Positions 50,034-58,955 are shown, counted from the stretch's first letter. The stretch: DNA of 64,000 bases from Streptomyces sp. Ag109_O5-1 (GCF_003814875.1 NZ_RKQF01000001.1:992001-1056000), one strand, 5' to 3'. Notes: generated by a model not told the origin, from the sequence alone. A program made the numbers and translations.

Positions 50034-50636
50034 TCAGCCGGTCATCCGGCCCCACTGCGGACCGAGCCGTGCCCACTCCGCGTCCCAGCGGTCCATCCGC
50101 CGCCGCTCCAGCCGGCCGCGCACGACGAGCCCGGCGACGAACGGGACGGCGGCCGCGCTCAGCCCGACCAGGCCGCCGATGAGCGCGGACCTGAGGTGGG
50201 CCTCGGAGGCGGTGGCCGGCCGGGTGACGAGGTGGCCCTGCGGGTCCGTCCAGACGGTGACCGGGGTACCGACCTTGCTGCCGGCCGCGACCCGGGCCTG
50301 GCCGCTGTGCGCGGAGCCGTCGGCGACGGTCCAGCCCACCCTCGCCCAGACCCGCTCACCACCGGGGGATTGGGAGTGCGCCCCGGACACCCCCGGTGCC
50401 TTGTCCACGACATGGGCCACGACAGGGTGCCAGTCGACGCGCTCGCGGGCCAGTCCGTCCTCGACCGACCGGGCCGCCGCGAGCCCGGCGAGCACCCCGG
50501 CCAGGAAGGTGAACAGCCAGGCGCCGAGCAGCACCCAGGCCTCCACCGTGTCGGCCCGGCGCTTCAGCGGGTTGCTCCGCCAGCGCCACAACCAGACCTT
50601 CGGACCACGGAACGCCTTCAAAGGCATCCTCCTCAC
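50034..50636 (-). CDS. Rv1733c-family membrane protein
   Basis: A 200-residue protein with two hydrophobic segments (about 33-55 and 150-172) and an intervening beta-rich region. It matches Rv1733c-type proteins, a Mycobacterium family named after a hypoxia antigen. A segment VEDGLARERVDWHPVVAHVV and the ending PQWGRMTG are typical. GTG 50636 is used because an AGGAGG abuts ATG 50627 too closely for use. The role is unknown in Streptomyces; no DosR-like site was found. Confidence 0.75.
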   Translation of the reverse strand: MRRMPLKAFRGPKVWLWRWRSNPLKRRADTVEAWVLLGAWLFTFLAGVLAGLAAARSVEDGLARERVDWHPVVAHVVDKAPGVSGAHSQSPGGERVWARVGWTVADGSAHSGQARVAAGSKVGTPVTVWTDPQGHLVTRPATASEAHLRSALIGGLVGLSAAAVPFVAGLVVRGRLERRRMDRWDAEWARLGPQWGRMTG

Positions 50637-50857
50637 GCGCGCACGGACAGCCCGGACCGCCCTCCCATACGGGAGAGGCCGCCCCGTTGCTCACGGCGAA
50701 CCTCCGAGTCGACGGTCGCACGACCGACCCCGCTCGCGCAGGCGTCTTCCGGAACGCGTTCCGCCCCCTCGTTCGACCGGCCGACACGACGGTTCCGACC
50801 TGCGCCGACACGAACACGGGGGTGGCTGTCAGTGGCGGGGTGCAGACTGGCCGATAT

Positions 50858-50888
50858 CGGAGCGACGGCTGTTCGGAGCGACGGCTGT
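50858..50888. repeat. 16-bp tandem duplication upstream of the BNR gene
   Basis: CGGAGCGACGGCTGT occurs at 50858-50872 and again at 50874-50888, a 16-bp repeat spaced one base. Lies 28 bp before the BNR start codon. Possibly a slippage event; function unknown. Confidence 0.6.
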
Positions 50889-50915
50889 GACGAAGACGTC
50901 ATGGAGGTGATCGGC

Positions 50916-52001
50916 ATGACCGAGGTACTGCTCGCCGTGGGAACCCGCAAAGGCCTGTTCCTGGGGCGGCGGCGAGGTGGCGCCTGGGAGTTCGACGAGA
51001 GTCCCTGCTTCAACGCGCAGGCGATCTACTCGGTGGCCGTCGACACCCGGGGCGAGCGGCCCCGGTTGCTGGCGGGCGGCGACAGCGCGCACTGGGGGCC
51101 GTCGGTGTTCCACTCCGACGACCTGGGCCGCACCTGGACCGAACCGGCCCGGCCCGCCGTCAAGTTCCCCAAGGACACCCGCGCCTCGCTGGAGCGGGTC
51201 TGGCAGCTGCACCCGGCCGCCGCCGAACCGGACGTCGTGTACGCGGGCACGGAACCGGCCGCGCTGTACCGCTCCGAGGACCGCGGGGAGAGCTTCGGCC
51301 TGGTCCGGCCGCTGTGGGAGCACCCCACGCGCGACAAGTGGGTGCCGGGCGGCGGCGGTGAGGGGCTGCACACCGTCGTCACCGACCGGCGCGACCCCGA
51401 GGCGGTGACGGTGGCCGTGTCGACGGCCGGCGTGTTCCGCACCACCGACGGCGGCGCGAGCTGGGCACCGTCCAACCGCGGTGTCTCCGCGGTCTTCCTG
51501 CCGGACCCGAACCCGGAGTTCGGCCAGTGCGTGCACAAGATCGCCCAGGACGCGGGCAGTCCGGACCGGCTGTACCTGCAGAACCACTGGGGGGTGTACC
51601 GGAGCGACGACGCGGGCGCGCACTGGACCGACATCGGCGCCGGCCTGCCGTCCACGTTCGGTTTCGCGGCGGCCGCCCATCCGCACCGCGCGGGGACGGC
51701 GTACGTCTTCCCGATCAACGCGGACGCGGACCGAGTGCCCGCCCAGCGCCGGTGCCGGGTGTTCCGCACGGCCGACGCGGGCCGTACCTGGGATCCGCTG
51801 TCGGCGGGGCTGCCCCCGGAGGACCACTACGGCACGGTGCTGCGCGACGCGCTCTGCACGGACGACGCGGACCCGGCCGGGGTGTACTTCGGCAATCGCA
51901 ACGGCGAGGTGTTCGCCTCGGCGGACGACGGCGACAGCTGGCGTCAGCTGGCCTCCCATCTGCCGGACGTGCTGTGCGTCCGCGCGGCGGTCGTCGCCTG
52001 A
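50916..52001 (+). CDS. BNR/Asp-box repeat protein (sialidase/sortilin-like propeller)
   Basis: A 361-residue protein with six Asp-boxes (SxDxGxxW): SDDLGRTW, SEDRGESF, TTDGGASW, SDDAGAHW, TADAGRTW and SADDGDSW. These mark a six-bladed beta-propeller as in sialidases, sortilin-like and photosystem II stability factor-like proteins. No signal peptide, so cytosolic. ATG 50916 is chosen, because GGAGGTGATC lies directly upstream. Lacks the arginine triad of true sialidases, so a carbohydrate- or protein-binding role is more likely than hydrolysis. Confidence 0.75.
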   Translation: MTEVLLAVGTRKGLFLGRRRGGAWEFDESPCFNAQAIYSVAVDTRGERPRLLAGGDSAHWGPSVFHSDDLGRTWTEPARPAVKFPKDTRASLERVWQLHPAAAEPDVVYAGTEPAALYRSEDRGESFGLVRPLWEHPTRDKWVPGGGGEGLHTVVTDRRDPEAVTVAVSTAGVFRTTDGGASWAPSNRGVSAVFLPDPNPEFGQCVHKIAQDAGSPDRLYLQNHWGVYRSDDAGAHWTDIGAGLPSTFGFAAAAHPHRAGTAYVFPINADADRVPAQRRCRVFRTADAGRTWDPLSAGLPPEDHYGTVLRDALCTDDADPAGVYFGNRNGEVFASADDGDSWRQLASHLPDVLCVRAAVVA

Positions 52002-52009
52002 GCTCCGGG

Positions 52010-52560
52010 TCCGGGAGGGAGGGGGTATCCGTCGCCGGCGCCCACGGGTGCGTCCCTGAGGGCGGCCAGGAGGCCCGGGCGGTGTCGGCCCAGTTCCGGG
52101 AGTTCCACAGGCCGGCCACGCGCTCGGCCTGTTCGAAGTGCTCCCGGGCCTCGTTCCCGCGGCCGGGGAGCGCGGCGAGTTCCCCGAGGGACTGTGCCAC
52201 GGGCCGCAGGGCGACGCAGAGGCTCGCGGCCCCGGCCACCTCGTCCCGGAGGGGCAGCAGCGGCGGATGGAGCCGGGCGGCTTCGGCCCGGTCGTCGAGG
52301 GCGACGACAAGGGCGGCCCGCAGCGTCGCCCGTATGGAGAAGGAGAAGTCGCGGCGCAGGGGGATGCGCTCGGCGTACACCTCCCGGGCGCCTTCCGCGT
52401 CGCCGGCGGCGAGCAGGGTGAGGGCGGTGAGCGCTTCGCTCACGGGCCGGACCAGCTGGTACGCGGCCAGTACCGCGACCTTCAGGGGGCCTGAGGACGC
52501 ATATGTCGACCATGGTGCGGCGATCCCAGGGCAGCCAGGGCCGGGGGACGGAGGAGACGC
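52010..52560 (-). pseudogene. 3' remnant of an AfsR/BTAD-type ATPase regulator
   Basis: Minus-strand sequence encodes ALTALTLLAAGDAEGAREVY, AERIPLRRDFSFSIRATLRAALVV, LPLRDEVAGAASL and REHFEQAERVAGLWNSRNWADTARA, typical of the TPR C-terminus of BTAD/AAA-type regulators. After ADTARA the correct continuation (LLAALRDAPVGAG) is found in another frame, so a frameshift near 52070 is present. The N-terminal ATPase and DNA-binding parts are absent. It lies in the 656-bp gap between the BNR gene and MarR. Confidence 0.55.
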
Positions 52561-52619
52561 CTGGCGTGCCCTCGGTCCTGTGGCGTGCCCTCAGTTCGGA
52601 AGTATTTACTAATGACCGG

Positions 52620-52649
52620 TTGAGCAGTTCAGACTGATAAATCTAGTGT
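52620..52649 (+). promoter_or_regulatory. Promoter of the MarR-MFS operon
   Basis: TTGAGC (52620-52625) and TAGTGT (52644-52649) are 18 nt apart, and the -10 ends 8 nt before GTG 52658, giving a leaderless start. The region is notably A+T-rich for this window. Confidence 0.65.
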
Positions 52650-52657
52650 TAGTAGAT

Positions 52658-53122
52658 GTGAGGACAGACATAGCCGCCGACGGCGGCACCAGTGGTCTGA
52701 GCGGTGTCACGCGGCTCGCGTCCGATCTCCGGCTCGCGGTGGGCCGTATGACGCGGCGACTGCGACAGGCGCACGCCGTGGGGGACGTGTCGCTCTCGGG
52801 GGTGTCCGTGCTCGCGCGGCTCGCCGCCGACGGGCCCGACTCCCCGACGTCCCTCGCCGAGATGGAGCGGGTACGGCCGCAGGCCATGGCGAGCACCCTC
52901 GCCGGGCTCGAACAGCGCGGGCTGGTCCGGCGTACCCGCGATGCCAGGGACGGGCGGCGGAGCATCGTGGCCGTCACCGAGGACGGGCGGGCCATGCTCG
53001 CCGAGCGGCGCACCGAATCGGTCCAGCGGCTCGCGGCCGCCCTCGACGAGTTCTCCGCCGAGGAGCGCGCGACGCTCGCGGCGGCCCTTCCGCTCCTCGA
53101 CCGGTTGGCGGAACGGCTGTGA
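52658..53122 (+). CDS. MarR-family regulator
   Basis: A 154-residue winged-helix protein: VGRMTRRLRQAHAVGDVSLSGVSVLARLAAD, TSLAEMERVRPQAMASTLAGLEQRGLVRRTRDARDGRRSIVAVTEDG. First gene of a pair with an MFS exporter (GTGA overlap), the standard drug-efflux arrangement. GTG 52658 is preferred over 52646 because the -10 box sits between them. Ligand unknown. Confidence 0.88.
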   Translation: MRTDIAADGGTSGLSGVTRLASDLRLAVGRMTRRLRQAHAVGDVSLSGVSVLARLAADGPDSPTSLAEMERVRPQAMASTLAGLEQRGLVRRTRDARDGRRSIVAVTEDGRAMLAERRTESVQRLAAALDEFSAEERATLAAALPLLDRLAERL

Positions 53123-54876
53123 GCGCGCGCCCGCGGCCCGGCTCCCCGCGCTCGGCCCGCCGCCAGGACACCCCGGTGGGGCCGGGCTACAAGTGGGTCG
53201 CGCTGTCGAACACCACCCTCGGCGTGCTGATCGCCACGATGGACGCGTCGATCGTGATCATCTCGCTGCCGGCGATCTTCCGCGGCATCGGCCTCGATCC
53301 GCTCGCGCCCGGCAACATCGGCTATCTGCTCTGGATGATCCTGGGGTACCTGCTGGTCTCCGCCGTGCTGGTCGTCGTCCTCGGGCGGCTCGGCGACATG
53401 TTCGGGCGGGTGAAGATCTACAACCTGGGCTTCCTGATCTTCGCGTGTGCCTCGGTCGCGCTGTCGCTCGATCCGTTCCGGGCGGGGGCGGGTGCCCTGT
53501 GGCTGATCCTCTGGCGAATCGTGCAGGCCTTCGGCGGGTCCATGCTCACCGCCAACTCGGCCGCGATCCTCACCGACGCGTTCCCGGCCCGGCAGCGCGG
53601 CATGGCGCTGGGCATCAACCAGATCACGGCGCTGGCCGGCCAGTTCCTCGGTCTGCTCGCGGGCGGTCTGCTCGCCGCCGTCGACTGGCGGGCGGTGTTC
53701 TGGGTGAGCGTCCCGGTCAGCATCACCGGGACCGTGTGGTCGTACCTGAGCCTGCGGGAGACCTCGACGGGCCGGCCGGGCCGGATCGACTGGCTGGGCA
53801 ACCTCACCTTCGCGGCGGGTGCCGGCATCCTGCTGGCCGGCATCACCTACGGCATCCAGCCCTACGGCGACAGCGCCACCGGCTGGGGCAACCCGTGGGT
53901 GCTCGCCGGCCTGACCGGCGGTGTCGTCCTGCTGCTGGCCTTCTGTGTCATCGAGACCCGGGTCGCCGAACCCATGTTCGACCTGGCCCTCTTCAGGAAC
54001 CGGGCGTTCGCGGCCGGCAATGTGGCCGCCCTGCTGACCGCGATCGCGCGCGGCGGGCTGCAGTTCATGCTCATCATCTGGCTGCAGGGCATCTGGCTCC
54101 CGCTGCACGGCTACGACTTCGCGGACACCCCGCTGTGGGCCGGCATCTTCATGCTGCCGCTCACCCTCGGTTTCCTCGTCGCGGGTCCGGTCTCCGGCTA
54201 TCTGTCGGACCGGTTCGGCGCCCGGTTCTTCTCCACGGCGGGGCTGGTCGTGGTCATGGCGTCCTTCCTGGGGCTGCTGGCGCTGCCCGTCGACTTCGAC
54301 TACGGGCTGTTCGCGGCGCTGCTGCTGCTCAACGGCCTGGGCCAGGGCATGTTCTCCGCGCCGAACACGTCCTCCATCATGGGCAGCGTGCCGGCCGAGT
54401 ACCGGGGCGTCGCCTCGGGCATGCGCTCGACCTTCCAGAACTCCGGTACGGCCCTGTCCATCGGGGTGTTCTTCTCGCTGATGGTCTCCGGGCTCGCGTC
54501 CTCCCTCCCGGAGACCCTGAAGAACGGGCTCGTGGCGCACGGCGTGCCGGCCCAGTCCGCCGCGCACGCCGCGTCACTGCCGCCGGTCAGCACGCTGTTC
54601 GCGACGTTCCTCGGCAACAACCCCGTCGAGCACCTGCTCGCCTCCGAGGGCGTCCTCGGCCGGGTGAGCAGCGCCCAGCGGTCCGTCCTGACCGGCCACA
54701 CCTTCTTCCCCCAGCTGGTCTCCGGTCCCTTCCACCACGGCCTGGGCATCGTCTTCGGCGTGGCCGCGGGCATGGCCCTGGTATCCGCCGTGGCCTCCGC
54801 GCTGCGCGGCGGTCACCGTGCCGTCGACGAACGCCGCTCCCCCGCCGCGAAGGTCACCGTGCGTTCGAAGCGGTGA
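53119..54876 (+). CDS. DHA2-type MFS multidrug exporter
   Basis: A 585-residue protein with about 14 membrane helices, the DHA2 (EmrB-type) signature. Motifs include DASIVIISLPAIF in helix 1 and GRLGDMFGRVKIY (motif A). A long loop with LPETLKNGLVAHGVPAQSAAHAASLPP lies near the C-terminus. Likely exports a drug or lipophilic compound using protons. The GTG start overlaps the MarR stop by 4 nt. Its final codons overlap a xanthine dehydrogenase deletion scar on the other strand. Confidence 0.92.
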   Translation: MSARPRPGSPRSARRQDTPVGPGYKWVALSNTTLGVLIATMDASIVIISLPAIFRGIGLDPLAPGNIGYLLWMILGYLLVSAVLVVVLGRLGDMFGRVKIYNLGFLIFACASVALSLDPFRAGAGALWLILWRIVQAFGGSMLTANSAAILTDAFPARQRGMALGINQITALAGQFLGLLAGGLLAAVDWRAVFWVSVPVSITGTVWSYLSLRETSTGRPGRIDWLGNLTFAAGAGILLAGITYGIQPYGDSATGWGNPWVLAGLTGGVVLLLAFCVIETRVAEPMFDLALFRNRAFAAGNVAALLTAIARGGLQFMLIIWLQGIWLPLHGYDFADTPLWAGIFMLPLTLGFLVAGPVSGYLSDRFGARFFSTAGLVVVMASFLGLLALPVDFDYGLFAALLLLNGLGQGMFSAPNTSSIMGSVPAEYRGVASGMRSTFQNSGTALSIGVFFSLMVSGLASSLPETLKNGLVAHGVPAQSAAHAASLPPVSTLFATFLGNNPVEHLLASEGVLGRVSSAQRSVLTGHTFFPQLVSGPFHHGLGIVFGVAAGMALVSAVASALRGGHRAVDERRSPAAKVTVRSKR

Positions 54877-55055
54877 GGACCCGGTCCGGGGCCGGCGGCC
54901 GCGTGCGGAAGCGGACGCCGGTCGCGTGCTGGACGGCGTCGCCGAAGGCGGCTGGGTCCCCGGCGGATCAGAGCGGGGCGGGCACCGGGGCGGGCGGTGA
55001 AGGCCTGGACGGCCTCCTCGACTGAGCGGGCATGGACGTGGTCGAAGGACCTCAC
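54847..55055 (-). pseudogene. Deletion scar of xanthine dehydrogenase-type FAD and molybdenum subunits
   Basis: Reading from GTG 55055 on the minus strand gives the N-terminus of an XDH FAD-binding subunit, MRSFDHVHARSVEEAVQAFT followed by ARPGA. About 30 codons in, the sequence breaks. The following bases, in another frame (from about 54955 to 54847), encode GDPAAFGDAVQHATGV, then RFRTRPPAPDRVL, the tail of an XDH molybdenum subunit. The middle parts of both subunits are missing, so an internal deletion joined them. The tail overlaps the MFS 3' end. A GTGA overlap at the start fits a former operon. Confidence 0.6.
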
Positions 55056-55276
55056 GGGATCACGTCCCCCGCTGCATCGACGATGCGGCGGGGGGTTCGC
55101 CGTCGGCCCGGAGGGTGGTTCCGGGGCGCTGGATGTCGCTGCCCATGACGTGCCTGATTTCCGGAGAGCCCGTACTCCTGCTTTTCCGCAGTACCCAGGT
55201 CACGCCGTCCCACACCTGCGGTCACCGCGAGCGGCCGTGGGTGGCCCGGCGTGTCCGCCGGGCCACCCGCGTCCGG
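54877..55276. other. 400-bp gap between MFS and lectin protein genes
   Basis: This gap holds the XDH deletion scar (to 55055), a 28-codon minus-strand open frame at 55060-55146 with no ribosome site, and the terminator of the lectin protein gene at 55239-55268. No intact gene was found. Confidence 0.5.
55239..55268. terminator. Terminator of the ricin-lectin beta-helix gene
   Basis: GGGTGGCCCGGCG (55239-55251) and CGCCGGGCCACCC (55256-55268) form a perfect 13-bp stem with a 4-nt loop, 9 bases beyond the minus-strand stop. Confidence 0.88.
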
Positions 55277-57463
55277 TCACGGGTAGGAGGTCAGGTCCGC
55301 CACGTTGGTCGACGAGTTCGACGGGCCTGCGGAGTTGTTGATGACGTGGGTGATGGTGCCGGTGCCGCCGAGGGAGACCGTCACCATGTCGGTGAAGCGC
55401 ACGTTCGAGTTGTTCGGTGCCTCGATGGCGTGCGCGGCGACCACGCTCGGGTTGACGTTGAAGTAGCAGTAGCTGCCGAGGCCGTACGCCTGGTGGCTGG
55501 TGACCGAGTCGGCGACCTTGTAGGCCGCGTAGCCCTGGGTCGAGCCGTTCATCCAGGCCGCCTGGTTGGGCGGGTCGTACGGCATCTCGTTCTGGTAGAA
55601 GTACGTGCGGCCGCCGTTGCCGTTCCAGATCGTCTGGTACTTCTGGAAGTGCTCGACGAACAGGCCGTACATGGTGACGTTGTCGCCGTTGACGACCAGG
55701 CCGGTGTCGGCGGTGTTGCTGGTCCAGCCGACTCCGCTGCCGTGGTCGGCGCGCCAGATCCACATGTGGTCGCCGATGACGTTGTCGCTGTTGACGACCA
55801 GGCCAGCGGTGGCCTTGCCGACGCCCGCGCCGCCGACGCGGAAGTACACGTCGTGCAGCGAGGTCGGGTCGGCCGCGTGCGAGGCCGAGGAGCCGCTGGG
55901 GCCGACCTCCACCAGGGTTGAGGAGTTGGTGGTACCGGCGTCGAAGAGCAGGCCCGCGATCTGGACGCCGTCGACGTCGGCGACCTTCATGGCGGTGATG
56001 CCGTTGTCCGGGACGAAGGTGGCGAGGCCGAGGCCGAGTACCACGGTGCCGGCGCGGTTGATCTGCAGGGTCTGGTCGAGGTGGTAGACACCGGGGGTGA
56101 CCAGGAGGTTCTTGCCCGCCGTGAGGGCCGCGTTGATCTGGGAGGCGGTCGCCCCCGGCTTCACGACGTAGAAGCTGTCCAGGGAGAGTGAGGTGCCGGC
56201 GGCGGAACCCGAACTCCAGCTGGTGCCGGTGGAGTTGGAGCGCGCCGACGGCACGAACACCAGATAGTTGCCGGAGCCGTCGACGTACAGGAACGGCTTC
56301 TCACGGGTCACCGGGCTCTGCGCCACCGTGGTGTACGGCGGGCTGGGGAAGCTGGTGGACGGGACGCCCGTGCTGCCGACGAAGACCATGTTCCAGTTGG
56401 AGCCGGTCCAGCTGCCGAGCTGTGAGTTGCGGGTCAGCCACTGCTGCTGGGTGCCGGAGTTGACCTGCCCGTTGATCTGGCTGTCGGCGATCAGACCGCC
56501 GCTGGACCAGCCGCCGTCGTCCAGGGCGAGGCCGCCCCGCAGATGCATCCGGCGGTAGGCCGATGCCTGCGAGACCGCCCAACGGTCGCTGCCGCCGGTC
56601 GGGTTGACGGAGAGGTTCTCCGCGCCGCGCCAGAAGTTCTGCGTGGCGTTGCCCTGGAACCAATCGGCCTCCGCGTGCACCGCGCCGTTGATGGAGACCG
56701 CGTCGGGCGACAGACCGAGACCGAGGACCTGGGTGTAGAAGCCGACGTTGACGTCGGCGCTGTAGGCACCGGGCTTGAACATCACGGCGTAGCGCTGGGA
56801 GCCGAACTGGTTCGTCTCCTGCTGCGAGAAGATCGAGTCCAGCTTGCTCTGGATCGTCGAGGCCGACATCGACGGGTCGAAGATGACCACGTTGGAGCCG
56901 AGGTCCGGGTTGCTGGACTGGGTGACCGGGACGACCTGGAAACGCTGGGCGTTGGTGCCGTTGCAGGTGTACTGCACGAACTGCACGCTGTCGGCGGTCG
57001 AGGCGCTCGGGTCGTCGAGGCACTTGCCGCTGTTGCGGTTGACGAAGTGGTAGGCGCCGCCGCCGTCGTCGACCGGCAGCCACTGTTGGTTGTTGCCGCC
57101 GCCGTAGGTCCACAGCTGCACGGTCGCGCCGTCGGCCGTGGAGACGCCGGTGACGTCCAGGACCTCGTTCGCGTTGTTGCCGTTGTTGATCCGGACGTAG
57201 CCGTCGCTGGTGGAGGTGAAACTCCACTGCTGGGCGGTGGTGTTGTTGCAGGTGTACTGCTGGACGACGGTGCCGTCGGCGGTGGCGGCCGCCTTGGCGT
57301 CCACGCACCTGCCGCTCGCCGCGTTGAGCAGCGTGACGTTGCCGGTGGGCAGCGTGGCGGCGGACGCGGGCGAGGAGGCGCCCGCCGCGGTCAGCAGGGA
57401 GGCGGCGACAACGGCCACCGCAGCGGCGGCCGTTGGTCTGCGCCGCCGGGGAAGGCGAAGCAC
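55277..57463 (-). CDS. Secreted ricin-B-lectin protein with a right-handed beta-helix domain
   Basis: A 728-residue exported protein. The signal peptide ends near SPASAATLP (~37). A CBM13/ricin-B trefoil (about 40-180) shows repeated QxW-like motifs (AQQWSF, NQQWLP, AQRFQV). The remainder (~185-728) is Asn/Gly/Ser-rich and resembles a right-handed beta-helix of GH55-type or pectate-lyase-type glycan hydrolases, but no catalytic residues could be assigned. It may cleave or bind a beta-glucan or similar polymer. GTG 57463 follows AGGAG by 5 nt. Lies 50 nt after the GH18 gene, so they form an operon. Confidence 0.8.
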   Translation of the reverse strand: MLRLPRRRRPTAAAAVAVVAASLLTAAGASSPASAATLPTGNVTLLNAASGRCVDAKAAATADGTVVQQYTCNNTTAQQWSFTSTSDGYVRINNGNNANEVLDVTGVSTADGATVQLWTYGGGNNQQWLPVDDGGGAYHFVNRNSGKCLDDPSASTADSVQFVQYTCNGTNAQRFQVVPVTQSSNPDLGSNVVIFDPSMSASTIQSKLDSIFSQQETNQFGSQRYAVMFKPGAYSADVNVGFYTQVLGLGLSPDAVSINGAVHAEADWFQGNATQNFWRGAENLSVNPTGGSDRWAVSQASAYRRMHLRGGLALDDGGWSSGGLIADSQINGQVNSGTQQQWLTRNSQLGSWTGSNWNMVFVGSTGVPSTSFPSPPYTTVAQSPVTREKPFLYVDGSGNYLVFVPSARSNSTGTSWSSGSAAGTSLSLDSFYVVKPGATASQINAALTAGKNLLVTPGVYHLDQTLQINRAGTVVLGLGLATFVPDNGITAMKVADVDGVQIAGLLFDAGTTNSSTLVEVGPSGSSASHAADPTSLHDVYFRVGGAGVGKATAGLVVNSDNVIGDHMWIWRADHGSGVGWTSNTADTGLVVNGDNVTMYGLFVEHFQKYQTIWNGNGGRTYFYQNEMPYDPPNQAAWMNGSTQGYAAYKVADSVTSHQAYGLGSYCYFNVNPSVVAAHAIEAPNNSNVRFTDMVTVSLGGTGTITHVINNSAGPSNSSTNVADLTSYP

Positions 57464-57513
57464 GGGTTCTCCTAAGGACGAGAAGTACGAGGAGTGCGAG
57501 CGAGGTGGGGGGG

Positions 57514-58875
57514 TCAGCCCGTGTACCCGGCGAAGACGCGCGTGTAGTCCCAGTTCGACTGGCTCACGCCGGAGCAGCTGTCGGCGGAGCCGCCGGTGCA
57601 GGGTCGGTCGCGGTTGGCGGACCAGAAGGTGAGGCGGGCCAGGTGGTGCTGCTGGGCGTAGGCGAGGATGGTCCGGAAGTCGGCGACCGTGACGGTCTCG
57701 TTGTTGTCGGTGATGCCGTTCATGGACGAGATGCCCATGTCCCGGTAGGCCGTGTCGTCGCTGTAGCCGTACGCGTTCTTCAGCGCGTTCTTGAGCCCCT
57801 CGGCCGCCTGGGTGGTGAGGTTGCCCATGTTCTGCCCGGCGCCGCCGAAGTCGAAGGGCATGATGGCCCAGGCGTCGACGCTCAGTCCGGAGGACGCGGC
57901 CCGGTTGATCAGACTGGTGTCGGGGCCGCTCTGGCCGGTGCCGATGGTGATGTACACCTTCAGGCCGGAGTTGTTGGCCTTCACGGTCTTCAGCGCGTCC
58001 ACGACCCGCTGCTGCACGGTGGCGCTGCTGTAGGCGTCGGCCTCCAGGTCGATGTCTATGGCTCTGAGCCCGCCATAGGCGTTGATGACCTTCTGGTAGG
58101 CCGCCGCCAGCTCGCCCGCGCTGGAGCAGGAGCTCTCCAGCTTGTTGCCGCTGTAGCCGCCGAACGACGGGATGACGTCACCGCCGTTGGCACGCACGGT
58201 GTTGATGGTGCTCTGGTCGACGCCGCCGGTCAGCGCCCGGCTGCCGTCCCACTGCGGGTTGCAGTAGCCGTTGCTGAGGACGAACGCGAGCGTGTAGTAC
58301 TTCACGCCGGTCGCGTTGGTGATGGTGGTCGGGCTCGGCGGGTCGCCCCAGCCGTTGTACAGGTACGGCGCCACGGCCATCGGCGAGGACGGGGTGGTCC
58401 CGCCGCCGGCCGCGGGCGCGGTCCACTTCTGGTTGGCGCCGCCGCCGCAGCTCCAGATCTGAATCCGGGTGGCGTTCGCGGAGTTGTTGTCCGTGACGTC
58501 CATGCACTTGTTCGCCTGGGGGTTGACGATGTCGTGCGCGGAGGTGACCGTCCACTGCTGGTTGGCGCCGCCGCTACAGCTCCACAGCTGCAGCTTGGCG
58601 CCGTCGGCGGTCGAATTGCCGGTCACGTCGAGGCACTTGCCGAGGGCGCGGATGGTGCCGTCGCTGCCGACGGTCCACTGCTGGGCCGAGGTGCCGTTGC
58701 AGTCGTAGAGCTGGACGGCGGTGCCGTCGGCGGAGTTGGCGCCAGCGACGTCGAGGCACTTGCCGGCGAGGCCGGTGATGGTGCCGGTGTCGGCCTGCGC
58801 GGGAACGGCGGTGAGCAGACCGGCCGATACGGTCAGGGCGGCTATGGCTACAGCCGCGGGCAGAGGTCTGGCCAT
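57514..58875 (-). CDS. Secreted GH18 chitinase with N-terminal ricin-B lectin domain
   Basis: A 453-residue exported protein: signal peptide to AQA-DTG (~29), CBM13 trefoil (~30-152), linker, then a GH18 barrel from ~165. The DxDxE pattern is DIDLE (274-278; Glu278 as acid). GH18 motifs GGDVIPSFGGYSG and AIMPFDFGG are present. It would degrade chitin or chitin-like polymers. Its promoter carries a DasR-like site and a CebR-like palindrome, and the 5' UTR has a long hairpin. First gene of the operon with the beta-helix protein. No PKD or Fn3 domain present. Confidence 0.88.
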   Translation of the reverse strand: MARPLPAAVAIAALTVSAGLLTAVPAQADTGTITGLAGKCLDVAGANSADGTAVQLYDCNGTSAQQWTVGSDGTIRALGKCLDVTGNSTADGAKLQLWSCSGGANQQWTVTSAHDIVNPQANKCMDVTDNNSANATRIQIWSCGGGANQKWTAPAAGGGTTPSSPMAVAPYLYNGWGDPPSPTTITNATGVKYYTLAFVLSNGYCNPQWDGSRALTGGVDQSTINTVRANGGDVIPSFGGYSGNKLESSCSSAGELAAAYQKVINAYGGLRAIDIDLEADAYSSATVQQRVVDALKTVKANNSGLKVYITIGTGQSGPDTSLINRAASSGLSVDAWAIMPFDFGGAGQNMGNLTTQAAEGLKNALKNAYGYSDDTAYRDMGISSMNGITDNNETVTVADFRTILAYAQQHHLARLTFWSANRDRPCTGGSADSCSGVSQSNWDYTRVFAGYTG

Positions 58876-58914
58876 TGCGGGGGTGGCCTTTCACGCGGGG
58901 GGATGCCACTCGGT

Positions 58915-58955
58915 ATGTGCTCAACGCCGGTGTTGTCACCGGGCGTTGAGCACAT
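58915..58955. promoter_or_regulatory. Long hairpin in the 5' UTR of the chitinase gene
   Basis: ATGTGCTCAACGCC (58915-58928) pairs with its complement (58942-58955). GGTG and CACC inside the loop extend it to 18 bp with one bulged base. It lies between the promoter and the start codon on the transcribed strand. It could stabilise the message or block ribosome access. Confidence 0.7.

Noticed and set aside
50034..50636. Hypoxia regulation by a DosR-type box
   Set aside because: Rv1733c belongs to the DosR regulon in Mycobacterium, but no matching box was seen upstream here.
50687..50890. 67-codon frame upstream of the BNR gene
   Set aside because: No ribosome site, includes the 16-bp tandem duplication and is not coding-like.
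55060..55146. 28-codon minus-strand frame in the MFS-lectin gap
   Set aside because: No ribosome site and no similarity seen; likely chance.
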